Below, one piece after another: positions 1 to 13,296 of a stretch of DNA of 64,000 nucleotides. A model generated the notes under the pieces. It saw only the letters and a program-made list of their open reading frames with translations. It ran no database searches and was not told the origin of the DNA. This DNA is from Omphiscola glabra (Eukaryota; Mollusca; Gastropoda; Lymnaeidae): contig OZ024810.1 of the NCBI GenBank assembly GCA_964017045.1, forward strand, positions 7,433,562 to 7,497,561, given 5' to 3'. The position numbers and the translations under genes were made by a program. The number at the start of each line of letters is the position of its first letter. Positions within the stretch are counted from its first letter, which is position 1.

Positions 1-1838
1 TAGAGGTTAGCGACCAACACATATAGGCTAATAAACTTGGCCAATAAGTACTAGAGGCTAGCGACCAACACATGTATCCTAATAAACTGGCCAATAAGTA
101 CTAGAGGCTAGCAACCAACACATATAGGCTAATAAACTGGTCAATAAGTACTAGAGGGTAGCAACCAACACATATAGGCTAATAAACTTGGTCAATAAGT
201 ACTAGAGGGTAGCAACCAACACATGTAGGCTAATAAACTTGGCCAATAAGTACTAGAGGCTAGCGACCAACACATGTATCCTAATAAACTGGCCAATAAG
301 TACTAGAGGCTAGCGACCAACACATGTATCCTAATAAACTGGTCAATAAGTACTAGAGGCTAGCGACCAACACATGTATCCTAATAAACTTGGCCAATAA
401 GTACTAGAGGCTAGCGACCAACACATGTATCCTAATAAACTGGCCAATAAGTACTAGAGGCTAGCAACCAACACATGTATCCTAATAAACTGGTCAATAA
501 GTACTAGAGGCTAGCAACCAACACATGTATCCTAATAAACTGGTCAATAAGTACTAGAGGCTAGCGACCAACACATGTATCCTAATAAACTGGTCAATAA
601 GTACTAGAGGCTAGCGACCAACACATGTATCCTAATAAACTGGTCAATAAGTACTAGAGGCTAGCGACCAACACATGTATCCTAATAAACTGGTCAATAA
701 GTACTAGAGGCTAGCGACCAACACATGTATCCTAATAAACTTGGCCAATAAGTACTAGAGGCTAGCGACCAACACATGTATCCTAATAAACTGGTCAATA
801 AGTACTAGAGGGTAGCAACCAACACATATAGGCTAATAAACTTGGTCAATAAGTACTAGAGGCTAGCAACCAACACATATAGGCTAATAAACTTGGTCAA
901 TAAGTACTAGAGGCTAGCAACCAACACATATAGGCTAATAAACTTGGCCAATAAGTACTAGAGGCTAGCGACCAACACATGTATCCTAATAAACTTGGCC
1001 AATAAGTACTAGAGGCTAGCGACCAACACATGTATCCTAATAAACTTGGCCAATAAGTACTAGAGGCTAGCGACCAACACATGTATCCTAATAAACTTGG
1101 CCAATAAGTACTAGAGGCTAGCGACCAACACATGTATCCTAATAAACTGGTCAATAAGTACTAGAGGGTAGCAACCAACACATATAGGCTAATAAACTTG
1201 GTCAATAAGTACTAGAGGCTAGCAACCAACACATATAGGCTAATAAACTTGGTCAATAAGTACTAGAGGCTAGCAACCAACACATATAGGCTAATAAACT
1301 TGGTCAATAAGTACTAGAGGCTAGCAACCAACACATATAGGCTAATAAACTTGGTCAATAAGTACTAGAGGCTAGCAACCAACACATATAGGCTAATAAA
1401 CTTGGTCAATAAGTACTAGAGGCTAGCAACCAACACATATAGGCTAATAAACTTGGCCAATAAGTACTAGAGGCTAGCAACCAACACATATAGGCTAATA
1501 AACTGGACAATAAGTACTAGAGGCTAGCAACCAACACATATAGGCTAATAAACTTGGTCAATAAGTACTAGAGGGTAGCAACCAACACATATAGGCTAAT
1601 AAACTTGGTCAATAAGTACTAGAGGGTAGCAACCAACACATGTATCCTAATAAACTGGCCAAAAGGTACTAGAGGCTAGCGACCAACACATATAGGCTAA
1701 TAAACTTGGCCAATAAGTACTAGAGGCTAGCGACCAACGTATATAGTATAATAAACTTGGTCAATAAGTACTAGAGGGTAGCGGCCAACACATATAGGCT
1801 ACTAAACTGGTCTATAAGTACTAGAGGTTAGCGGCCAA
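1..1838. repeat. 50/51-bp minisatellite array, open at left edge
   Basis: About 36 tandem units of 50-51 bp run from the first base of the window to about 1838. Each holds the core 'aagtactagaggctagc' followed by 'gaccaacacatgt' or 'aaccaacacatat'. Variants alternate in blocks ('aaactggcc', 'aaacttggtc', 'gagggtagc'), as expected of unequal exchange. The 50/51-bp difference is one T in 'aaact(t)gg'. The 85-codon minus-strand frame near 897-1154 exists only where consecutive units are 51 bp. The array continues off the left edge. Confidence 0.97.
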
Positions 1839-2010
1839 ACACACGGCCAAAAAATGTCGTGACTATTCTCAAGGAAATTGAGAGAAATAAAATTGGACTG
1901 CCAACCAGATCAATTTAAACGAGTGAAGGAATATTGTAGAATGATGAATGAGTTATTAGAATTGTGACTATAAGTCTTAATGAGCACACTAGGTTGAAGG
2001 ATTGATATGT

Positions 2011-2440
2011 CATAAGAAGCCATTGATCTTCAAAGACAAACCATTGATCTTTAAAAAAAAATTGATCTTCAAAAACAAACCATTGATCTTTAATAACAAA
2101 CCATTGATCTTTAATAACAGACCATTGATCTTCAAAAACAAACCATTGATCTTTAATAACAAACCATTGATCTTTAATAAAAAAAACAGTGATATTTATT
2201 AACAAACCATTGATCTTTAAAAACAAATCATTGATCTTTAGTAACAAACAATCGATCTTTAATAACAAACCATCGATCTTTAACAACTAACCATCGATCT
2301 TTAATAAGAAACTATTGACCTTTTATAACAGACCATTGATCTTTAATAACAAACCATTGATCTTTAATAGCTAATCATTGATATGTAATAATAAACCATT
2401 TATCTTCAAAACCAAACCATTGATTTCTTTCATGACAAAC
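2011..2440. repeat. 21-bp minisatellite ('accattgatctttaataac')
   Basis: About 20 degenerate units of about 21 bp built on 'ccattgatctttaataac', with A-rich variants. The degeneracy suggests an older array than its neighbours. Open frames on both strands come from the repeat period. Confidence 0.93.
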
Positions 2441-3139
2441 CATTGATATTAAATAATAATAATTAACTATTTCCAATCGTCAATTCAATTAGCATAAATG
2501 TAAAACCAAAATAAAATGAAGTTTCCTTATTTTCATTAAATTTTAGCGACACACAGGCTTATTTATCATTTATAAATTATGGTGTAGGCTTACTATGTTG
2601 GCTTAAAAATGTATGTACTTATTTATTATGTGTGAATTTCTATAAAAACTCATATATTTATAATAAAGGTAATATATTTTATTTTATTTAAATTAGAACC
2701 CTATCAATTTCAAATTATCAAACACGCCTAACAGCTGCGGTTCCCGAACCCAAGCTTTAATTGTTCCCGAACCCGAATCGAACCGAACCCTGCTCACTAC
2801 TGAACCCGGAACTGACCCCTCCTGACGACCGACCCCCGAACTTCAAAAAGGGTGTTTGATTCCCATCTCGTAATATAACTACACGTTACACAATTTCAAT
2901 GGTCTACATATGTGGAGTGCACTCACTTGTCCAGGCGGGGGCTAGAATGAATATCGCTTACACTAATGAATAACGACATCAGACTAATACTTGTTCTGTG
3001 TTGTCTCGACTGCATAGGCGCCCCGAGGGGGAACACAGGGATGGGATATTGATATGTGGTAAAGATAGCCAGATACACTTCAAGAAGGAAGCTCATGAAA
3101 AAAAAATTGTAAAGGTTTTAGATGATAGCTCGTGTTCAA
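2441..3139. other. Unique AT-rich intergenic sequence
   Basis: No gene recognised. A short stretch around 2725-2830 is rich in 'cccgaac' and 'cgaaccgaacc' motifs. A related motif cluster lies near 61085-61150, which hints at a common dispersed repeat. Nothing else could be supported. Confidence 0.5.
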
Positions 3140-3535
3140 GTTACTAGTGCCGACTAGCCAGTCTGCTCTACTTGACTAGTGACCACTACGCTGTACTTGA
3201 CTAGTGCAGACCAGCGTGTTAACCTTACAGGACAGCCTGCTGTACTTGACTAGTGCTGACCAGCATATCAACCATAGAGTACGGTGTAATTTACTTGACT
3301 AGTTCCCACCATGATTTACTTGACCAATGCCCACCATGTTGCCTTGACCATTGCCCGCCATGACTGGCTCGCTCAATGACCGCCATGTTTGACTTGACCA
3401 ATGCCCACCATGTTTGACTGGACCCATGCCCACCATGATTGACTTGACCAATGCCCACCATGACTGTCTTGACCAATGCCCAGCATGGTTGTCTTGATCA
3501 ATGCCCACCATGTTTGACTTGACCAGTGCCCACCT
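3140..3535. repeat. Degenerate ~25-bp minisatellite
   Basis: The proximal part (3140-3250) repeats 'cttgactagtg' with 'gaccagc'. The distal part (3290-3535) repeats 'gcccaccatg' and 'ttgacttgaccaat'. Overlapping minus-strand frames rich in GHWSSQ are a by-product of the period. Confidence 0.9.
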
Positions 3536-4765
3536 ACGTGTTGGTCCATATGGCCCAGCACACATTTTATGATCAGGGGCGGAATATTTTTATGTAAATA
3601 AATTCAAACAAAAAATCTTTCCTTTTCTCCCCCTGTAACTGTAACCTTTTTATGGAAATCTATTTTTGTCATCCAATAAACACCCACTTCCGATATGCCC
3701 TACCGCGCTTTAAAGTTTATCTCCTATTATGAGTCACTTCTCTGACCTCCAACCTGCTTTGGAACAAACCATTTCTTGATTTTCCGAACCAATTAGGACT
3801 GGCGATGTTTCTGATCACATTTTTTTCGGATAACCGAAAGTTCCCCACGGAAAGGCTTGCGCTAAAGACGTTGTTGCATAAAATACAACACACTCTTATC
3901 TTATAGTTATACGCATTTGGTCCTTTATTGTGCAGTGTGTACACCAAACCACTCGGTGTACTGGGGTCAGCAGACAGGTGTCCAAAACAAGTGAGATCGG
4001 TCAATGTGTTCTGCGACAATAGGTCGTTGTCAAAAATAGATGACTAGAGCTTTGAATAAAAGCCGATGTCTTTACAGGCGTATATTCTGCGAGACGGGGC
4101 CCCGTGTAAAGGATTTTTGGGTCCCGAGGAAATACACATTTTGGGCCCCACAGAATTAAATAAATTTTATCAGAATTATCAATTTCCGCCCATGGGGGTC
4201 CCCAAGCAGGGGGCCCTGAGTAATTTAATAGGTTGACTCGGCCTCTGCATGGCCCTGCTGGGAAACGTATTACATGACAAGTGTGTACATCGCATTATCT
4301 GAGACTGGTCACTGCATGCACTCATCAATCTAGATTGTACGACATAAGAAGGCATTGTTATTTACTTTTTAACGTTATGGGATGATAAAAAAAATTTAAC
4401 ACATGGCCAGTTCGGATTGTCGACACTCTCTATATTTCATTATATAGAACACACGTTCGTTGTTTTGTTGTGTTTTTTTTTTCAGGTTTTCCCATACTTT
4501 GTTTCGTTCCTTATATTTCACTCAAGTAAGAGTATGTCATTTCGTTTACTAACAGCGGCGTTTTGATGACATTTTCTTGGTGTGATTTTTTTAAATTTAC
4601 AGTTCAATAAATCTTGTGCTTTATATCATCTGTATGAACGGTTGCCATAGTTACGAGTTCTAGAAGTTACCGAGATAAGGAAGCAATGACGTGGGAACGG
4701 AGGGGTGGGAATTGGCGCTTCACTCCTATGGGGGGGGGGGCGGGGGATTTCTTTCTTTCAATTTA
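3536..4765. other. Intergenic sequence, no gene recognised
   Basis: Contains one 100-codon minus-strand frame (3717-4019) in non-repetitive DNA with no recognisable motif. Around 4090-4255 lies a G/C-rich stretch ('ggggccccgtg', 'agggggccctga') that looks like part of a dispersed repeat. Its boundaries could not be set. Confidence 0.4.
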
Positions 4766-4823
4766 GGAGAGGCTTTTTGCACCATCAGCATCTCTTGATG
4801 CTGATGGTGCAAAACGCCTCTCC
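4766..4823. other. 27-bp-arm hairpin with 4-nt loop, between two poly-G tracts
   Basis: The left arm (4766-4792, beginning ggagaggctttttgcacc) and right arm (4797-4823) are reverse complements except for one position (T versus G). The loop is TCTT. Uninterrupted G runs lie on either side, near 4730-4746 and 4831-4850. The structure could extrude as a cruciform or fold as RNA; the 4-nt loop is short for a standard pre-miRNA. Confidence 0.9.
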
Positions 4824-5277
4824 GTTGGCGGGGGGAATGGGGGGGGGGGGCTTTAATTCACTCTTTGCCCGGGCGCAGCTTTTACTTTGCAAGTTCCTGT
4901 TGGTCGGTGCATGATGGGGGAAGTTTTTTTTTATTGAATACTGCCGTACGAAGAATATGATCATGTTACAGATATAAGGGCATAAGCTAGTACCCTTCTT
5001 GAGTCCGACCCTGCTCTTAAAAGTAAAGAGATGCAACAGAATTGAATGAAACACAAACAAATTGTCCAAATTGCCATTGTTAAGTCACATTGGAAATGTG
5101 TACAAAGTCTGAATTATACAAATAGTTTGTATCAGAGTACAACTTAAATCCGACCATAGTCTTACAATAACCAAACATTGAATCCATGAAGCAGCAGCTT
5201 ACAAACGAAAACCTGAACAGTGTGTCATTGAAGAGAATTTTGTAGACGGAAATGTACAGTCAAAATAATAACATTTT
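4824..5277. other. Intergenic sequence between hairpin and 39-bp array
   Basis: A G-rich stretch lies just right of the hairpin, then AT-rich unique sequence. A 94-codon minus-strand frame over 4785-5069 overlaps the hairpin and has no recognisable domain. No gene supported. Confidence 0.4.
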
Positions 5278-7822
5278 TACACAACACTCTCATCAAATGA
5301 CTTCGCTTGCTACTGGTTCTAAACACTCTCATCAAATGACTTCGTTTGCTACTGGTTCTAAACACTCTCATCAAATGACTTCGTTTGCTACTGGTTCTAA
5401 ACACTCTCATCAAATGACTTCGCTTGCTACTGGTTCTAAACACTCTCATCAAATGACTTCACTTGCTACTGGTTCTAAACACTCTCATCAAATGACTTCA
5501 CTTGCTACTGGTTCTAAACACTCTCATCAAATGACTTCGTTTGCTACTGGTTCTAAACACTCTCATCAAATGACTTCGTTTGCTACTGGTTCTAAACACT
5601 CTCATCAAATGACTTCGCTTGCTACTGGTTCTAAATACTCTCATCAAATGACTTCACTTGCTACTGGTTCTAAATACTCTCATTAAATGACTTCACTTGC
5701 TACTGGTTCTAAACACTCTCATCAAATGACTTCGCTTGCTACTGGTTCTAAACATTCTCATCAAATGACTTCGCTTGCTACTGGTTCTAAACACTCTCAT
5801 CAAATGACTTCGCTTGCTACTGGTTCTAAATACTCTCATCAAATGACTTCGCTTGCTACTGGTTCTAAACACTCTCATCAAATGACTTCGCTTGCTACTG
5901 GTTCTAAACACTCTCATCAAATGACTTCACTTGCTACTGGTTCTAAACACTCTCATCAAATGACTTCGCTTGCTACTGGTTCTAAACACTCTCATCAAAT
6001 GACTTCACTTGATACTGGTTCTAAACACTCTCATCAAATGACTTCGCTTGCTACTGGTTCTAAATACTCTCATCAAATGACTTCACTTGCTACTGGTTCT
6101 AAATACTCTCATCAAATGACTTCACTTGCTACTGGTTCTAAACACTCTCATCAAATGACTTCGCTTGCTACTGGTTCTAAACACTCTCATCAAATGACTT
6201 CGCTTGCTACTGGTTCTAAACACTCTCATCAAATGACTTCACTTGCTACTGGTTCTAAACACTCTCATCAAATGACTTCACTTGCTACTGGTTCTAAACA
6301 CTCTCATCAAATGACTTCGTTTGCTACTGGTTCTAAACACTCTCATCAAATGACTTCGTTTGCTACTGGTTCTAAACACTCTCATCAAATGACTTCGCTT
6401 GCTACTGGTTCTAAATACTCTCATCAAATGACTTCACTTGCTACTGGTTCTAAACACTCTCATCAAATGACTTCGCTTGCTACTGGTTCTAAACACTCTC
6501 ATCAAATGACTTCGCTTGCTACTGGTTCTAAACACTCTCATCAAATGACTTCGCTTGCTACTGGTTCTAAACACTCTCATCAAATGACTTCGTTTGATAC
6601 TGGTTCTAAACACTCTCATCAAATGACTTCGTTTGCTACTGGTTCTAAACACTCTCATCAAATGACTTCGCTTGCTACTGGTTCTAAACACTCTCATCAA
6701 ATGACTTCGCTTGATACTGGTTCTAAACACTCTCATCAAATGACTTCACTTGCTACTGGTTCTAAACACTCTCATCAAATGACTTCACTTGCTACTGGTT
6801 CTAAACACTCTCATCAAATGACTTCGCTTGCTACTGGTTCTAAACACTCTCATCAAATGACTTCACTTGCTACTGGTTCTAAACACTCTCATGAAATGAC
6901 TTCGCTTGCTAATGGTTCTAAACACTCTCATCAAATGACTTCGCTTGCTACTGGTTCTAAACACTCTCATCAAATGACTTCGCTTGCTACTGGTTCTAAA
7001 CACTCTCATCAAATGACTTCGTTTGCTACTGGTTCTAAACACTCTCATCAAATGACTTCGTTTGCTACTGGTTCTAAACACTCTCATCAAATGACTTCGT
7101 TTGCTACTGGTTCTAAACACTCTCATCAAATGACTTCACTTGCTACTGGTTCTAAACACTCTCATCAAATGACTTCGCTTGCTACTGGTTCTAAACACTC
7201 TCATCAAATGACTTCACTTGCTACTGGTTCTAAACACTCTCATCAAATGACTTCGTTTGCTACTGGTTCTAAACACTCTCATCAAATGACTTCGCTTGCT
7301 ACTGGTTCTAAACACTCTCATCAAATGACTTCACTTGCTACTGGTTCTAAACACTCTCATCAAATGACTTCGTTTGCTACTGGTTCTAAACACTCTCATT
7401 AAATGACTTCGTTTGCTACTGGTTCTAAACACTCTCATCAAATGACTTCGCTTGCTACTGGTTCTAAACACTCTCATCAAATGACTTCGTTTGCTACTGG
7501 TTCTAAACACTCTCATCAAATGACTTCGTTTGCTACTGGTTCTAAACACTCTCATCAAATGACTTCGCTTGCTACTGGTTCTAAACACTCTCATCAAATG
7601 ACTTCGTTTGCTACTGGTTCTAAACACTCTCATCAAATGACTTCGCTTGCTACTGGTTCTAAACACTCTCATCAAATGACTTCGTTTGCTACTGGTTCTA
7701 AACACTCTCATCAAATGACTTCGTTTGCTACTGGTTCTAAACACTCTCATTAAATGACTTCGCTTGCTACTGGTTCTAAACACTCTCATCAAATGACTTC
7801 ACTTGCTACTGGTTCTAAACGA
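5278..7822. repeat. 39-bp minisatellite, open on both strands
   Basis: About 65 units of 39 bp with the core 'ctcatcaaatgacttc'. Because 39 is a multiple of 3, the plus frame reads 13-residue repeats (MTSxATGSKHSHQ) and the minus frame reads MRVFRTSSKRSHL. The plus frame is broken only where CAA became TAA, near 5684, 7400 and 7751. Variation is confined to a few sites: tcGctt, tcGttt or tcActt; aaaCact or aaaTact; gCt or gAt. The block order of variants recurs (units 4-13 resemble units 24 onwards), showing higher-order duplication. No start context, intron or flanking domain supports a protein. Confidence 0.97.
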
Positions 7823-8149
7823 AAGATGAATAAACGTCATAGAATTTAAGGGTTTTGAGTGTGCAAATGGTTGGCGTGGGGAGGTGGTTGATGAATAAAT
7901 TACTTTATTGGCCAGAGAAGAAAAATAGCGTGGATGTGGTCTGCCAAGAGAACATCAGATCGAAGCATTCAAAACAGACAGGGGGGTGGGGGGGAAGGGA
8001 TGAAGGGTGGGGGTGGTGATTTAGTGACCAGAATATTTGGGTGTTGATGTTAGCTATAGCAGAGGTGTATCTGTCCGTGCTTATTGAGGGGGTCAAGCAT
8101 GAAGTTAGCATGAGGGGAATTTTAAGGGTATCTGTCTGGTGTGAATTGT
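7823..8149. other. Intergenic spacer, no gene seen
   Basis: Unique sequence with a G-rich stretch near 7980-8025. No coding signal beyond a short minus-strand frame with low-complexity residues. Confidence 0.5.
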
Positions 8150-8620
8150 GGTGTTGTCGTCATTTTGGCTCATGTTTGAGATGGGGAACTTCCTACGAAG
8201 CCATTATTACCAACAAATGAACCAATATGTAGCAGCATTCGTTCCTTCTTCCTTCCATTATGTTCAAACCTCATCTCTCCACTTTCCAACATATCCAACC
8301 CCAACATCTCCAACCCTCATCTCTCCACTTCCCAACCACTCCATACCCCAACCTCTTCACACCCCATCCCTTGACCTCCTCATTTCCATTTCACCATCTC
8401 TCCCCCTTCAAATGTATGCAACCCCCAACTTCTCCACCCCATCTCCCCGTCTCTCAGCCTCACATTCTCCACTTGGTTATAAGAGCATACCAGACTCTAA
8501 AACCCTAGTGACAGTAAGCCAACTATCTCCTGCTCCATTACCCATCTCGACATAAAACATGTTTATTCATGACTTCTACATAACTGATGTATAATAGTCT
8601 GATTAAGAATAGCGTTGAAA
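8150..8620. repeat. Polypyrimidine dispersed repeat, copy 1
   Basis: A pyrimidine-rich stretch ('cctcatctctccacttt') ends in a conserved block ('catgtttattcatgacttc'). The same order of motifs recurs at 58045-58530, and the 5' part at 49787-49985, so this is a dispersed family. The P/S/T-rich frame through it reflects composition. Confidence 0.7.
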
Positions 8621-8654
8621 TGTAAAGGACGTAGAGAAAAGTATATGTATATAT

Positions 8655-8800
8655 ATATATTTATTATTATTATTATTATTAGTTTTCTATAGCGTGGAAC
8701 CCCAGACTAGGGCTGGGCTCATCACGCTGTACATACAATTTAACAAACATAATCATGAAGTTAAAAATTTAACTTACATTAATTTTTAAAAAAACCAAAT
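8655..8800 (-). repeat. LINE family A 3' end fragment (minus strand)
   Basis: Begins with an (att)n tract, then 'agttttctatagcgtgg', then 'ggctgggctcatcacgctg'. In reverse complement this is the 3' end shared with copies at 19262-19563, 47975-48600 and 62047-62335. The (aat)n tail and 5' truncation are typical of target-primed reverse transcription. Confidence 0.75.
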
Positions 8801-10404
8801 ATAACAGAATAGATACACTGCATGTTTTATTCATTTTATGTATAACAAATAACACGCAACGCTTTTTAACATATGTTGGTTAGCAATTTGAAATTATTAT
8901 TACAATTTAAATGTTCGGATATGTGATGATAACTTTTAAGGGGAATTAGTTAGCCAAAGCATACAAAGGCAACAAAAAAAAAAACAACAACAAAAATTGA
9001 AAAATATTTTTGTTGCTTACGTAATCATGGGCGAATATGATTATAGAAAACAAACCTGCCCTGCAGTCAGAATACAAACCTTCACTGTCTTAAGACTACA
9101 AACCTTCACTGTCTTAAGACTACAAACCTTCACTGTCTTAAGACTACAAACCTTCACTGTCTTAAGACTACAAACCATCACTGTCTTAAGACTACAAACC
9201 TTCACTGTCTTAAGACTACAAACCTTCACTGTCTTAAGACTACAAAGCTTCACTGTCTTAAGACTACAAAGCTTCACTGCCTTAAGACTACAAGCCTTCA
9301 CTGTCTTAAGACTACAAACATTCACTGTCTTAAGACTACAAGCCTTCACTGTCTTAAGACTACAAACCTTCACTGCCTTAAGACTACAAACCTTGACTGT
9401 CTTAAGACTACAAACATTCACTGTCTTAAGACTACAAACATTCACTGTCTTAAGACTACAAACCTTAACTATCTTAAGACTACAATCCTTCACTGTCTTA
9501 AGACTACAAACCTTCACTGTCTTAAAACTACAAACATTCACTATCTTAAGGCTACAAACTTTCACTGTCTTATGACTACAAACCTTCACTGTCGTAAGAC
9601 TACAAACCTTCACTGCCTTCAGACTACAAACCTTCACTGCCTTAAGACAAATTCACTGTCTTCAGACTAAAAACCTTCACTGTCATAAGACTACAAACCT
9701 TCACTATCTTAAGGCTACAAACCTTCACTGTCTTAAGACTACAAACTTTCACTGTCTTAAGACTACAAACCTTCACTGTCGTAAGACTACAAACATTCAC
9801 TGCCTTAAGACTACAAACCTTCACTGCAGTCAGGCTACAAACCTTCACTGCCTTAAGACTACCAACATTCACTGCCTAAGGGCTACAAACCTTCATTGCC
9901 TTAAGGATACAAGCCTTCACTGCCTTAAGACTACAAACCTTCACTGCCTTAAGACTATAAACATTCACTGCCTTAAGACTACACACCTTCACTGTCTTAA
10001 GACTACAAACCTTCACTGTCTTAAGACTACAAACCTTCACTGTCTTAAGACTACAAAGCTTCACTGTCTTAAGACTACAAAGCTTCACTGCCTTAAGACT
10101 ACAAACCTTCACTGTCTTAAGACTACAAACATTCACTATCTTAAGACTACAAGCATTCAATGTATTAAGACTACAAACCTTCACTGCCTTAAGATTACAA
10201 ACCTTGACTGTCTTAAGACTACAAAAATTCACTGACTTAAGACTACAAACCTTCACTGTCTTAAGACTACAAACCTTAACTATCTTAAGACTACAATCCT
10301 TCACTGTCTTAAGACTACAAACCTTCACTGTCTTAAGACTACAAACCTTCACTGTCGTAAGACTAGAAACATTCACTGTCTTAAGACTACAAACCTTCAC
10401 TGCA

Positions 10405-13276
10405 GTCAGGCTACAAACCTTCACTGCCTTAAGACTACCAACATTCACTACCTAAGGGCTACAAACATTCACCGCCTTAAAACTACAAACATTCACTGTC
10501 TTAAGGCTACAAACCTTTACTGTCTTAAGATTATAAAAATTCCCTGCTTTAAGACTACAAAACTTCACTGTTTTAAGACTACAAACCTTCACTTTCTTAA
10601 GACTATAAACCTTCACTGCCTTAAGACTACAAACCTTCACTGTATTAAGACTACAAACATTAACTGCCTTAAGACTACAAACCTTCACTGCCTTAAGATT
10701 ACAAACCTTCACTCCCTTAAGACTTTAAACATTCACTGCCTTAAGACAACAAACCTTCACAATGTTAAGACTACAAACCTTCCATGCATTAAGACTTCAA
10801 ACCTTCACCCTCTTAAGACAACAAACCTTCACTGTCTTAAGACTACAAACATTCACTGCCTTAAGACTACAAACCTACACTGCCGTAAGACTAGAGACAT
10901 TCACTGTCTTAAGACTACAAACCTTCACTGTCTTAAGACTATAAACATTCACTGCCTTAAGACTAGAAACCTTCACTGTCTTAAGACTATAAACATTCAC
11001 TGCCTTAAGACTACAAACCTTCAATGTCTAAAGACTATAAACCTTCAATGCTGTAAGACTATAAACCTTCACTGCCTTAAGACTACAAACCTTCAATGCT
11101 TTAAGACAATAAACCTTCACTGCCTTAAGACTACAAACCTTCACTGTCTTAAGACTAAAAACCTTGACTGTCTTAGACTAAAAACCTTCACTGTCTTAAG
11201 ACTACAAACATTCACTGCCTTAAGACTACAAACCTTCACTGCAGTCAGACTACAAACCTTCACTGCCTAAAGGCTACAAACCTTTTCTGCCTTAAGGCTA
11301 CAAACCTTCACTGCCTTAAGACTACAAATCTTCACTGCCTTAAGTCTACACACATTCACTGCTTTAAGACTACAAACCTTTACTCTCTTAAGACAACAAA
11401 CCTTCACTGTCTTAAGACTACAAACCTTCACTGCCTTAAGACTTCAAACCTTTACTCTCTTAAGACAACAAACCTTCACTGTCTTAAGACTACAAACCTT
11501 CACTGTCTTACGACTATAAACATTCACTGCCTTAAAACTACAAACCACTGTTTTAAGACTACAAACCTTCACTGTCTTAAGACTACAAACCTTCACTGCC
11601 TTAAGTTTACAAATTTTCACTGTCTTAAGACTACAAACCTTCACTGTCTTAAGACTACAAACCTTCACTGTCTTAAGACTATAAATCTTTACTGCCTTAA
11701 GCCTACAAACCTTCACTGTATTAAGACTACAAACATTCACTGCCTTAAAACTACAAACCTTCACTGCCTTAAGACTACAAACCTTCACTCCCTTAATACT
11801 ATAAACACTCACTGCATTAAGACTACAAACCTTCACTGCAGTCAGGCTACAAACCTTCACTGCCTTAAGACTACCAACATTCACTACCTAAGGGCTACAA
11901 ACATTCACCGCCTTAAAACTACAAACATTCACTGTCTTAAGGCTACAAACCTTTACTGTCTTAAGATTATAAAAATTCCCTGCTTTAAGACTACAAAACT
12001 TCACTGTTTTAAGACTACAAACCTTTACTTTCTTAAGACTATAAACCTTCACTGCCTTAAGACTACAAACCTTCACTGTATTAAGACTACAAACATTAAC
12101 TGCCTTAAGACTACAAACCTTCACTGCCTTAAGATTACAAACCTTCACTCCCTTAAGACTTTAAACATTCACTGCCTTAAGACAACAAACCTTCACAATG
12201 TTAAGACTACAAACCTTCCATGCATTAAGACTTCAAACCTTCACCCTCTTAAGACAACAAACCTTCACTGTCTTAAGACTACAAACATTCACTGCCTTAA
12301 GACTACAAACCTACACTGCCGTAAGACTAGAGACATTCACTGTCTTAAGACTACAAACCTTCACTGTCTTAAGACTATAAACATTCACTGCCTTAAGACT
12401 AGAAACCTTCACTGTCCTAAGACTATAAACATTCACTGCCTTAAGACTACAAACCTTCAATGTCTAAAGACTATAAACCTTCAATGCTGTAAGACTATAA
12501 ACCTTCACTGCCTTAAGACTACAAACCTTCAATGCTTTAAGACAATAAACCTTCACTGCCTTAAGACTACAAACCTTCACTGTCTTAAGACTAAAAACCT
12601 TGACTGTCTTAGACTAAAAACCTTCACTGTCTTAAGACTACAAACATTCACTGCCTTAAGACTACAAACCTTCACTGCAGTCAGACTACAAACCTTCAAT
12701 GCCTTAAGACTACAAACCTTCACTGCCTAAAGGCTACAAACCTTTTCTGCCTTAAGGCTACAAACCTTCACTGCCTTAAGACTACAAATCTTCACTGCCT
12801 TAAGTCTACACACATTCACTGCTTTAAGACTACAAACCTTTACTCTCTTAAGACAACAAACCTTCACTGTCTTAAGACTACAAACCTTCACTGCCTTAAG
12901 ACTTCAAACCTTTACTCTCTTAAGACAACAAACCTTCACTGTCTTAAGACTACAAACCTTCACTGTCTTACGACTATAAACATTCACTGCCTTAAAACTA
13001 CAAACCACTGTTTTAAGACTACAAACCTTCACTGTCTTAAGACTACAAACCTTCACTGCCTTAAGTTTACAAATTTTCACTGTCTTAAAACTACAAACCT
13101 TCACTGTCTTAAGACTACAAACCTTCACTGTCTTAAGACTATAAATCTTTACTGCCTTAAGCCTACAAACCTTCACTGTATTAAGACTACAAACATTCAC
13201 TGCCTTAAAACTACAAACCTTCACTGCCTTAAGACTACAAACCTTCACTCCCTTAATACTATAAACACTCACTGCA
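10405..13276. repeat. Higher-order duplication (1436-bp shift) inside the 24-bp array
   Basis: The irregular landmark string beginning 'tcactacctaagggctac' occurs at 10445 and again at 11881, 1436 bp apart. Downstream irregular units follow in the same order, with only a handful of substitutions and one extra 24-bp unit near 12696. The two halves look nearly identical, so the duplication is recent or an assembly effect. Confidence 0.85.
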
Positions 13277-13296
13277 TTAAGACTACAAACCTTCAC

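Noticed and set aside
3717..4019. 100-codon minus-strand frame in unique DNA
   Set aside because: No domain, no paralog in the window, no splice or poly(A) support; length is within chance for 64 kb.
5252..7753. Apparent long repetitive protein (MTSLATGSKHSHQ repeats), about 830 codons with three stops
   Set aside because: The unit is 39 bp, so any stop-free frame stays open. Both strands are open, there is no non-repeat coding flank, and stops occur as CAA to TAA without consequence.
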